A stretch of DNA of 5,817 nucleotides. Origin: Bacteroidia bacterium. Lineage in GTDB: Bacteria; Bacteroidota; Bacteroidia; NS11-12g; UBA9320. This document shows, in pieces, positions 1-5,512 of the stretch (within the stretch, counting starts at the first letter, position 1; every line of letters begins with the position of its first letter). The DNA is taken from positions 1 to 5,817 of the forward strand of contig JAKMFK010000174.1 in NCBI GenBank assembly GCA_022425465.1. The letters are read 5' to 3'. A model generated the notes under the pieces. It did no database searches and had not been told where the DNA came from. It saw only the letters and a program-made list of their open reading frames with translations. The position numbers and the translations under genes were made by a program.

Positions 1-56
1 GGGTCAGTAGCCATTTCAAGTCCAAGTGTAGTTTTAGATTTTTCAAAACTGCTCAT
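1..56 (-). CDS. 5' end of a gene leaving the window, probably tRNA-(ms2io6A)-hydroxylase (MiaE-like)
   Basis: A minus-strand reading frame opens with ATG at 56-54 and runs off the left edge after 18 complete codons (MSSFEKSKTTLGLEMATD, next residue Pro). The LGLEMATDP stretch resembles the N-terminus I recall for the non-heme diiron tRNA-(ms2io6A)-hydroxylase family, which typically opens LGLKLPTDPRW. That family hydroxylates the modified adenosine at tRNA position 37. No iron ligand lies in the visible part, so the product name rests on one short similarity. The start is 21 bases after the stop of the AtoE-type permease on the same strand, which suggests co-transcription with msrC and the permease. 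I am fairly sure it is a gene start and only moderately sure of the product. Confidence 0.45.
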   Translation of the reverse strand, partial: MSSFEKSKTTLGLEMATD

Positions 57-77
57 ACTACAAAGTTATCTTCTTAA

Positions 78-1421
78 TTAAAATAGCATTAAAACAAGTA
101 AGAATATAACTGTTCCCATTACCATGAGCATCAATGTGTAGGGGAGAATATCTTTTGCTTTTAATCCAGTAATGCTCAATAGTGGCAATGCCCAAAATGG
201 TTGTAACATATTGGTGATTTGATCTCCATAAGCTAGAGCGAGTATGATTTTGGGTAATGATATGTTTAATTCTAATGCTGCTCTTAATATAATAGGTCCT
301 TGTAAGGCCCATTGACCACCACCACTTGGAACAAACATATTGACCAAACCAGCACTAAAAAAAGTGTAAATGGGTAGTGTTTTTTTGTTAGAAATATCAA
401 TAAAAAAATCAGAAATATACTCGATTAAGCCACTAGTTTGCATGAGAGCTAATATTCCAAAATAAAGTGGGAATTGGATGAGTATACCAGATGATCCATG
501 AATTGCTTTATCAACCCCACTCAAAAAGTAGCGAATATTTTTATGCAATAAGATGTTCAACCCAAGAAGACTAAAATTGATGTAATTAGGATTGATAAAC
601 CCTAATTTACTCTCGGAGATAATAGCAATATATATGGCTATTGCCATTAAAATCATACCAATAATTTTACTTAACCATTTTGAATAATCGATGTATTCTG
701 CACCAGAAATCTCAAATTGATTTTTATGTGTTTGTTCTAGTTTGGTTACGTTGGGAGTTTCTTTAGTGGTATATTTACTTATGATGGAACTAAATGTAGG
801 GATAACTATGATTAATAAAATGATTGCTGTAAAATTCATGGGGCTAAATACAGTTTCACCAAATGAAATTAATTCAGGCATTATCGGATTCTGCGTAATT
901 TCTCGAATATGCCCAGCTTCGGCGACCTTGGTTAATGCACTACCAGAAATTCCTCCATGCCAAACCATGAGTCCAACATATCCAGAGGCACCAATAAGGG
1001 GATAATTTAGTTTGAGTTTACGTTTAGTGAAATTTTCTCCCACTTTTCGTGCAATGATTGCACCAAAAATTAATCCAAGTCCCCAGTTAAAAAGAGCAAC
1101 AATAATGGTAGATAATGTGACTGCAAATGCAGCTTGAGTACCTGTTTTTAGTCGTAGAATAATTTGATTGATAATTGAATCAAAAAAAGAGGTGAGTGCA
1201 AGTGCATGACCCAATACTAGCATCAGCATCATTTGAAATGCAAATGCCAACAGATTAGAGCTCCAAAGTCCTTTTTGCCAATCTGTGATTAGTTCAACCA
1301 CAGATTTGTCAGAGCTAATCAAGCCCATGAAAAATACAATAATGGTTATTAGTACTGCAATGCTAAATGGGGATGGTAGTAATTTTTTAAACCAATTAAT
1401 ATAGTGTTTTATAAATCTCAT
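78..1421 (-). CDS. atoE: short-chain fatty acid transporter, AtoE family
   Basis: This 447-residue inner-membrane permease belongs to the AtoE/short-chain fatty acid transporter family, whose E. coli member lies in the acetoacetate/butyrate (ato) operon. Length and collinear motifs match E. coli AtoE throughout. Visible motifs are the N-terminal LLPSPF (14-19), GHALA (71-75), FNWGLGLIFGA (111-121), WHGGISGSA (154-162), ILIQFPLYFGI (313-323), NMFVPSGGGQWALQGP (361-376) and AYGDQITNMLQPFWALP (397-413). About a dozen hydrophobic segments alternate with short loops, and a charged hydrophilic loop lies at about 216-248. The ATG at 1421 overlaps the msrC stop by 4 bases (ATGA), implying translational coupling. 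No thiolase or CoA-transferase gene is visible nearby, so the substrate (butyrate, acetoacetate or another short acid) is known only from the family. The gene looks intact. Confidence 0.93.
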   Translation of the reverse strand: MRFIKHYINWFKKLLPSPFSIAVLITIIVFFMGLISSDKSVVELITDWQKGLWSSNLLAFAFQMMLMLVLGHALALTSFFDSIINQIILRLKTGTQAAFAVTLSTIIVALFNWGLGLIFGAIIARKVGENFTKRKLKLNYPLIGASGYVGLMVWHGGISGSALTKVAEAGHIREITQNPIMPELISFGETVFSPMNFTAIILLIIVIPTFSSIISKYTTKETPNVTKLEQTHKNQFEISGAEYIDYSKWLSKIIGMILMAIAIYIAIISESKLGFINPNYINFSLLGLNILLHKNIRYFLSGVDKAIHGSSGILIQFPLYFGILALMQTSGLIEYISDFFIDISNKKTLPIYTFFSAGLVNMFVPSGGGQWALQGPIILRAALELNISLPKIILALAYGDQITNMLQPFWALPLLSITGLKAKDILPYTLMLMVMGTVIFLLVLMLF

Positions 1422-1858
1422 AGTAGGGCAACAATTTTCTCTAGGTAATACTGATCATCACCGTCGAACATACTAAAATGTGTACTATCTATATCTAAAA
1501 CTGCATAAATTTCATTATTTCGGATACATGGTACAACAATTTCAGAATTGGTCAATGGACTGCATGCGATATGTCCATCAAATTGATGAACATCATCAAC
1601 GATATAGGTTTTTTTATGAAGCCAAGAACGACCACAAACTCCTTTTCCTTTAGCAATTGATGTGCAAGCAATAGGTCCATTGTAAGGGCCTAACTGCAGT
1701 TTATCTCCAACAACTCTGTAGAATCCAATCCAATGATGATGCAAATGGTCATGCAATAGACGGGATAAATTAGCCATATTAGCAATATCATCAACGCTTT
1801 TATCAATTAGAGATTCAGCCATTTTAATTATGGTTGAATACTTCTCAGCTTTTTCCAT
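1418..1858 (-). CDS. msrC: free methionine-(R)-sulfoxide reductase (GAF domain, fRMsr)
   Basis: This 146-residue cytosolic single-GAF-domain enzyme reduces free L-methionine-(R)-sulfoxide to methionine, with reducing power normally from thioredoxin. The three family cysteines are present at C65 (GPIAC), C75 (KGVCG) and C99 (FDGHIAC), with the same 10- and 24-residue spacing as C84/C94/C118 of E. coli YebR. By homology C99 is the nucleophile and the others resolve it. The substrate-binding acidic residues E106 (NSEIV), D122 and D124 (LDIDS) are also in place. WIGFY (43-47) and LGPYNG (56-61) are further family marks. A fourth cysteine, C111, and a histidine cluster at 36-42 are extra. The ATG at 1858 has no Shine-Dalgarno. 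The stop overlaps the atoE start by 4 bases. A 214-base gap precedes it, so it is probably the first gene of its unit. Confidence 0.95.
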   Translation of the reverse strand: MEKAEKYSTIIKMAESLIDKSVDDIANMANLSRLLHDHLHHHWIGFYRVVGDKLQLGPYNGPIACTSIAKGKGVCGRSWLHKKTYIVDDVHQFDGHIACSPLTNSEIVVPCIRNNEIYAVLDIDSTHFSMFDGDDQYYLEKIVALL

Positions 1859-1864
1859 ACTTTA

Positions 1865-1872
1865 CGAAATTA
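1865..1872 (-). promoter_or_regulatory. possible -7 element upstream of msrC (one mismatch)
   Basis: Read on the minus strand this octamer is TAATTTCG, one base off the Bacteroidota -7 consensus TAnnTTTG. It ends 6 bases before the msrC ATG, and I see no clear TTG at the -33 spacing. The position would give an almost leaderless transcript. Such matches are expected by chance in AT-rich DNA, so this is tentative. Confidence 0.2.
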
Positions 1873-2026
1873 TGACATATTAAATGATAGATGCCGACTA
1901 TTCTAAATTTATTTTTGGACTAAATGAGAAATATACATCTAAGGATAATGGTCTATTTTCTGACCGTCAATGTCGCGTTTTTATATGGGTTATTACTATG
2001 GTTATTATAATTTCATTGATAATATA

Positions 2027-2051
2027 CCATTTGTTTCACTAAATAAAATGG
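2027..2051 (-). terminator. weak hairpin downstream of the GT87 gene
   Basis: CCATTT at 2027-2032 pairs with AAATGG at 2046-2051. TTT at 2034-2036 pairs with AAA at 2041-2043 around a CACT loop, with a small G/TA internal loop between the two stem parts. It lies about 20 bases past the stop of the GT87 gene, where a terminator would be expected before the separate msrC unit. It lacks a proper T-tract on the minus strand, so termination is only possible. Confidence 0.28.
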
Positions 2052-2072
2052 GATTATGTATTTTCTGATGAC

Positions 2073-3293
2073 TTAATTGTTAAGTATCTTGTTTGTGGCA
2101 TAAATACTTATACCTAAAGAGCAAAAGGTAATTACACCTATTGCCTCAGTAACATCTGATAAGTGATGACCTATGAAAAGCTCAGAAGTAAGAGTTATCA
2201 ATATCAATGGGATATAGAACCAGGGCTTTATTAAATCTTTTCGTTGGTAATAGATTAATAGGATGATTAAAGGTGTCAAGAAGACATAATAGTATTTCCA
2301 CGCTAATGGAGATAAGATTGGAATTAGAGAGAGGGTTATGATGTATTGTTTGGCAAAACTCTGATGTTTCTCTTTAGTCAGGTAAAATTTAGCTGCTAAG
2401 AACATCCCAATGATCCCAATGAAAATTAAGGTGACAAATTTATATTGTATGTCAGATAGATTGAAAATGGAATAACTTAAACTATCTATTCGTATATGTT
2501 TTGTTGTTAACCCACACATCCAACCCCATATGGATTGATTCATGTGCTCACATTTTAATCCGTTAACAACTTGCGTGTTATTCCATTCTTTAAATAGTTC
2601 AATACCAGGATTTAATCCAAAATACATGAACACAATCATTGTCGAGATTGTAAGCCCAACCAATGTATAAAAAACAGATTTATATTTCTGCTTGAACAGC
2701 AAAAATCCAAGAATTAAAATGGGGTAAATTTTTACACTGATTATGAATGCCAACACTATGCCCGCCAATAAGTCTCTTCTATGGTTTATTAAATGAAGAA
2801 CATAGATACTTAAAGCTAGAATGAACAGATTTATCTGAAGATTGCTTATCTCTTCAAGAAATATTCTGAGCGTAAGAATGAATGGTAATATAAATAATGG
2901 ATTATGGAGGTTGATTTGATTATCATTTTCATGCTTAATGTTAAAGACAAATTGATATGGTGTAAAGTAGGAAATAGTCCATCTGAAAATAATCAGATTT
3001 ACAAATACTATGCTTATTAACCATATCAACCTTAGCCCAACGAAGCTTAATTCATTTAGCCAGTACAAGGGAATACAAACAATAGAAAAAAATGGGGGCC
3101 AGGTATTTCTGTAATCGGAATAAATGGGCAAATTGTTCCAAGCTAATTTTCCAGCTGATATGTACCCGCCAAAATCGCCCTCTCTGAATATATCTCTTAA
3201 TACTTCTCCAAAAATTATTACAGAGCACAGGTAAAATGTGATTTGGAATATACGTTTTTTATCGTTAAAAATATGTCTGAGGACAGTTTTCAA
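2073..3293 (-). CDS. GT87 family (DUF2029) membrane glycosyltransferase
   Basis: This 406-residue polytopic membrane protein has the GT-C fold signature of glycosyltransferase family 87, which includes the mycobacterial mannosyltransferase PimE. Members use polyprenyl-phosphate-linked sugars and act on the outer face of the inner membrane. In order I see: one TM at about 15-31; an outer loop with D40-F-x-x-Y44 (D40 is the candidate catalytic acid) and R62-x-x-W65-P-P67; N151-L-Q-I-N155; an AG(IV)xLAfiisvKiyP stretch ending K188/P191; N252-Q-S; and S328-P-L-x-W332. Around ten or more hydrophobic segments follow to the C-terminus. The start is TTG at 3293. No ATG or GTG is available in frame before the motif region, and the frame is closed by TGA at 3362-3360. 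The donor sugar and acceptor cannot be read from sequence; cell-surface glycan or glycolipid synthesis is inferred from the family. It sits 56 bases after pgmB, possibly as part of the same unit. Confidence 0.82.
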   Translation of the reverse strand: MKTVLRHIFNDKKRIFQITFYLCSVIIFGEVLRDIFREGDFGGYISAGKLAWNNLPIYSDYRNTWPPFFSIVCIPLYWLNELSFVGLRLIWLISIVFVNLIIFRWTISYFTPYQFVFNIKHENDNQINLHNPLFILPFILTLRIFLEEISNLQINLFILALSIYVLHLINHRRDLLAGIVLAFIISVKIYPILILGFLLFKQKYKSVFYTLVGLTISTMIVFMYFGLNPGIELFKEWNNTQVVNGLKCEHMNQSIWGWMCGLTTKHIRIDSLSYSIFNLSDIQYKFVTLIFIGIIGMFLAAKFYLTKEKHQSFAKQYIITLSLIPILSPLAWKYYYVFLTPLIILLIYYQRKDLIKPWFYIPLILITLTSELFIGHHLSDVTEAIGVITFCSLGISIYATNKILNN

Positions 3294-3315
3294 GTTGTTT
3301 GTTTTTGAGATGGGC

Positions 3316-3340
3316 TTGTATATTTTTTTAAAAAATACAA
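3316..3340. repeat. AT-rich inverted repeat between pgmB and the GT87 gene
   Basis: TTGTA at 3316-3320 pairs with TACAA at 3336-3340. A run of T at 3323-3327 pairs with A at 3331-3335, leaving a 2-base bulge (3321-3322) and a tight loop. It begins 10 bases downstream of the pgmB stop. It has almost no GC in the stem and no distinct T-tract after it on the minus strand. It could be a weak terminator or simply AT-rich filler. Confidence 0.3.
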
Positions 3341-3349
3341 AGACGGCAA

Positions 3350-4009
3350 TTATGATTTGTCAAATAAAAGTTTGAGCTTATCTAAGTCAGCAAATGACCA
3401 ATTTTTGATTTGTAATTGAGCACCCTTGAGTCCTTTATCTTCACCAAATGAAATACTTTTCATTCCTGCTTTTTTTGCAGCGAGGAGACCAGCTTGAGAG
3501 TCTTCGATAACAAGGCACTCTGTTGGCTTACAATTTAATTTTTCAGCGGCTAGCAAAAATATGTCAGGTTCCGGCTTAGAATGCGGAGTCATACCACCAT
3601 CCACAATAGCTTGAAAGTCTAATACCAAATCCAATTTGTCAATAATTCTAATGGCATTCCGGCTACTTGATCCAATGGCAACCTTGATGCCTTCGGATTT
3701 AGCTAGGGTGTTGAATTCTTTAAAGTTTGGGAAAATTTCATTTGGAGTCATAGTATCGATATATTTGAGATACATCTTATTTTTTTTCTGAAGGAGGTTT
3801 TGTTTTTCTGCTTCAGATATACGTGCACCACTCCATTTCAAGAGTTTGTCTAAGCATTCTTTCCTTCCTACTCCCTTTAATTTTTGGTTTTGTTTTTCAG
3901 TCAATACAAAATCGAGTTGTTCTGCAACCCATTTCCAACTTTCGTAGTGATATTTGGCTGTATCTGTAATTACACCATCAAGATCATAGATTATAGCCTT
4001 TAAACTCAT
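3350..4009 (-). CDS. pgmB: beta-phosphoglucomutase (HAD superfamily)
   Basis: This 219-residue cytosolic HAD phosphotransferase is predicted to interconvert beta-glucose 1-phosphate and glucose 6-phosphate. It lines up closely with L. lactis beta-PGM: D9-L-D11-G-V-I-T-D (D9 nucleophile, D11 general acid/base), T17 and H21 at the cap hinge, and the substrate-binding cap motif L44-K45-G46-V47-x-R49, at the same residue numbers as the L. lactis enzyme. Motif II is S113/S114 (GSSSRNA). Motif III is K144 (SKPEPDIF). Motif IV is E168-D169-S170 with QAG. The K45/R49 pair favours beta-PGM over a generic phosphatase. The ATG at 4009 overlaps the upstream kinase stop by 4 bases, so the two are probably translationally coupled. 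Beta-PGM usually serves GH65 maltose, trehalose or kojibiose phosphorylases, and none is visible here. A related hexose-phosphate specificity remains possible. Confidence 0.9.
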   Translation of the reverse strand: MSLKAIIYDLDGVITDTAKYHYESWKWVAEQLDFVLTEKQNQKLKGVGRKECLDKLLKWSGARISEAEKQNLLQKKNKMYLKYIDTMTPNEIFPNFKEFNTLAKSEGIKVAIGSSSRNAIRIIDKLDLVLDFQAIVDGGMTPHSKPEPDIFLLAAEKLNCKPTECLVIEDSQAGLLAAKKAGMKSISFGEDKGLKGAQLQIKNWSFADLDKLKLLFDKS

Positions 4010-4866
4010 ATCGCTTGTTCTTGATTATTGAGGTGATATTCCACTAGTGGGAATATCGGTTTCTTTTCAACTTTACCAATGGTAAAACGATGGTTTTTCG
4101 CAACTTCTTCGAGCACATCTCTGAAATAGTAAGCAATTGAGCCAACAAAGTTTACAGGTACTTCTCTAAAGTTTTCATAACACCAAACGTGAATATTGAT
4201 AAATTTTGCAAGTCCCTGATACACCATATCTTTCATGTAAGGATGATCTTGGTTGTCCTTTACAAATGGCATAAAACTAGCTAAATATACATTCGGAAAT
4301 TGTTCAAGGTGGATTGAATCAAAGATTCCTTCTTTTGTGAGGTTAAATCTTTTTTGGAATTCTGAAGCTAATTCTTCAGGCATTCGATGGTACAGCCAAT
4401 CAGCCAAGAGTATTTTCCCAAAATGGGACCCACTACCCTCGTCTCCGAGGATGTATCCCAATGCAGGCACACTCTCATGGACGTTTTTGCCATCAAAGTA
4501 GCATGAATTCGATCCAGTTCCTAAAATACAAGCTATTCCTGGGGTGTGGGGTGTTGTAGCTAGTGCAGCACCTGTTAGATCATGATCAACATCTATTTTT
4601 TCAGCAGCGGTAAAAAATTGAGATAAAGCATTTTCTAAGATAAGCTTTCGGTTTGCACTTGAACATCCTGCTCCGTAAAAATAAATTTCTTTAATTTCTG
4701 ATTTATAATTCTGAAATGTTTCGTTTTCTTGTATTTCACCTAATATGAATTCAGTACTATGAAAGAAAGGGTTAAAACCCATGGTGTTTGTTTTATGGTG
4801 TGTATTGGAATGGTCAATTATTATCCAATCACATTTTGTTGAACCGCTATCAGCAACTAGTATCAT
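4006..4866 (-). CDS. BadF/BadG/BcrA/BcrD-type sugar kinase, N-acetylglucosamine kinase-like
   Basis: This 286-residue cytosolic protein has the ASKHA fold (actin/hexokinase/Hsp70) and belongs to the BadF/BadG/BcrA/BcrD ATPase family that includes N-acetylglucosamine kinase. Motifs in order are: phosphate-1 loop D6-S-G-S-T-K-C-D-W14; YGAGC (64-68); D94-H-D96-L-T-G-A-A with D96 the likely catalytic base; phosphate-2 loop G116-T-G-S-N120; G141-D-E-G-S-G146; and the adenosine-side VGSIA (241-245). The hallmark cysteine clusters of benzoyl-CoA reductase activators are not apparent, so a sugar kinase is the better reading. I chose ATG 4866 over an in-frame TTG at 4887, because DSGSTKCDW normally sits within the first ten residues and the extra codons overlap the -7 candidate. 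It probably phosphorylates GlcNAc or a related amino sugar or hexose. The following mutase, overlapping by ATGA, hints at a shared sugar-phosphate pathway, but the substrate is unknown. Confidence 0.85.
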   Translation of the reverse strand: MILVADSGSTKCDWIIIDHSNTHHKTNTMGFNPFFHSTEFILGEIQENETFQNYKSEIKEIYFYGAGCSSANRKLILENALSQFFTAAEKIDVDHDLTGAALATTPHTPGIACILGTGSNSCYFDGKNVHESVPALGYILGDEGSGSHFGKILLADWLYHRMPEELASEFQKRFNLTKEGIFDSIHLEQFPNVYLASFMPFVKDNQDHPYMKDMVYQGLAKFINIHVWCYENFREVPVNFVGSIAYYFRDVLEEVAKNHRFTIGKVEKKPIFPLVEYHLNNQEQAI

Positions 4867-4884
4867 TTGGTTTAATCTAATGAA

Positions 4885-4892
4885 CAAATTTA
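4885..4892 (-). promoter_or_regulatory. candidate -7 promoter element for the kinase-pgmB unit
   Basis: On the minus strand this octamer reads TAAATTTG, a perfect match to the Bacteroidota -7 consensus TAnnTTTG. It lies 18 bases upstream of the chosen kinase ATG and directly after the terminator-like hairpin. That is a sensible place for the promoter of a new transcription unit. No clear -33 TTG is present at the usual distance, which lowers confidence. Confidence 0.4.
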
Positions 4893-4895
4893 ATG

Positions 4896-4922
4896 AAAAA
4901 TCACACTTTTTGATGTGTGATT
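4896..4922 (-). terminator. intrinsic terminator between the lipoprotein gene and the sugar kinase gene
   Basis: AATCACAC (4899-4906) and GTGTGATT (4915-4922) form a perfect 8-base stem with an 8-base loop. On the minus strand the stem runs straight into a T-tract (A5 at 4896-4900 on the plus strand). The other direction has no T-tract, so it is oriented to stop transcription coming from lpxB and the lipoprotein gene. It lies about 57 bases past the lipoprotein stop. This marks the boundary between two transcription units. Confidence 0.6.
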
Positions 4923-4978
4923 GGAATTACATCATGGATTTTTTTTATTTATCTAGATATGTGGATGCCAATATTCAC

Positions 4979-5443
4979 CTATGGCATTGGTTCTTGGCAA
5001 GGATCACACATAAAGTGAATATGAATGGATACTTCTTTGGTTTCTTGATCGATATTTACCATTTCAAGTATTTGAAAATTTCTCATCATCTCACATTCAT
5101 TCTCTAGGTTTTCGTCAGACTCATTATTCTCAAGTTTATCCATATTGACACGAGGATATTTGAATATCGCATAATCTCCATTCACTAAACCTGTAATTGA
5201 GGCTTTTCCATTTTTAAATTCTTGAGCAATTCCCTTATCATTTCGTTCAGGGTCTTTATGTATATACAATGTTCCATTGAAGTTTTTAGGCTCTCTCATA
5301 TTTTCCATAATTTCTTCAGTAGGCATCGCACCCCCACAATAATCAGATGTACTTGTTATATTGAATTTGATTGTACGACTTAATTGGTTCGACTTACACG
5401 AAATAAATAGTAGAGCTGCTAATAAGACTGAGAAAAATTTCAT
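4979..5443 (-). CDS. small lipoprotein of unknown function with YCGG motif and C-terminal CxxC
   Basis: This 154-residue protein has a lipoprotein signal peptide: K2, a hydrophobic stretch at 3-15 and a lipobox F13-I-S-C16, with C16 the predicted lipidated residue. It should be anchored in the periplasm or outer membrane. The mature part carries Y35-C36-G-G-A-M-P-T-E-E, a motif I recall from other Bacteroidota proteins of unknown role. A short beta-rich region follows (NGTLYIHKD at 56-64; KASITGLVNGDYAIFK at 80-95) that resembles a carboxypeptidase-regulatory-like or transthyretin-like strand pattern. Then come an acidic segment (101-118), C117, and a C-terminal MCDPCQEPMP with C146-x-x-C149. 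The four mature cysteines could form disulfides or bind metal; this is inference. The ATG at 5443 is clear. It lies 65 bases after lpxB and probably shares its transcript. I assign no function. Confidence 0.8.
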   Translation of the reverse strand: MKFFSVLLAALLFISCKSNQLSRTIKFNITSTSDYCGGAMPTEEIMENMREPKNFNGTLYIHKDPERNDKGIAQEFKNGKASITGLVNGDYAIFKYPRVNMDKLENNESDENLENECEMMRNFQILEMVNIDQETKEVSIHIHFMCDPCQEPMP

Positions 5444-5447
5444 TTTA

Positions 5448-5455
5448 CAAATTTA
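5448..5455 (-). promoter_or_regulatory. TAAATTTG octamer just upstream of the lipoprotein gene
   Basis: The minus strand reads TAAATTTG, identical to the octamer before the sugar kinase and a perfect TAnnTTTG match. It ends only 4 bases before the lipoprotein ATG, which would give a leaderless transcript. It may instead be an A/T-rich translation-initiation leader. The short distance makes a promoter role uncertain. Confidence 0.22.
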
Positions 5456-5489
5456 AACGATAAGTATTGATGTGAGGTCTTTAGAACTC

Positions 5490-5512
5490 TTAAATTTATC
5501 GAATAAATTTAA
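5490..5512. repeat. perfect 10-base inverted repeat at the end of lpxB
   Basis: TTAAATTTAT (5490-5499) and ATAAATTTAA (5503-5512) are perfect reverse complements around a 3-base CGA spacer. The repeat covers the lpxB stop codon at 5511-5509. The stem is entirely A/T and has no T-tract beyond it on the minus strand, so it is a poor intrinsic terminator. It could be a 3'-end stabilising hairpin, an operator, or chance in AT-rich DNA. Confidence 0.4.

Noticed and set aside
58..312. 84-codon minus-strand reading frame overlapping the 3' end of atoE
   Set aside because: It lies wholly in another frame of a clearly recognised AtoE-type permease, and its translation shows no family features.
742..1005. 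87-codon plus-strand reading frame
   Set aside because: It is antisense to the central part of atoE and shows no recognisable domain.
3316..3340. AT-rich inverted repeat as a firm terminator separating pgmB from the GT87 gene
   Set aside because: The stem is nearly all A/T with a bulge and has no separate T-tract, so I list it only as a repeat.
4253..4501. 82-codon plus-strand reading frame
   Set aside because: It is antisense to the sugar kinase, whose motifs (GTGSN, GDEGSG) account for this DNA.
4867..4887. TTG at 4887 as the start of the sugar kinase
   Set aside because: It would add seven residues before the phosphate-binding DSGSTKCDW motif, which normally begins within the first ten residues. 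ATG at 4866 fits better.
4781..5107. 108-codon plus-strand reading frame
   Set aside because: It runs antisense across the kinase start, the terminator-like hairpin and the lipoprotein 3' end. Spanning those signals makes it unlikely to be coding.
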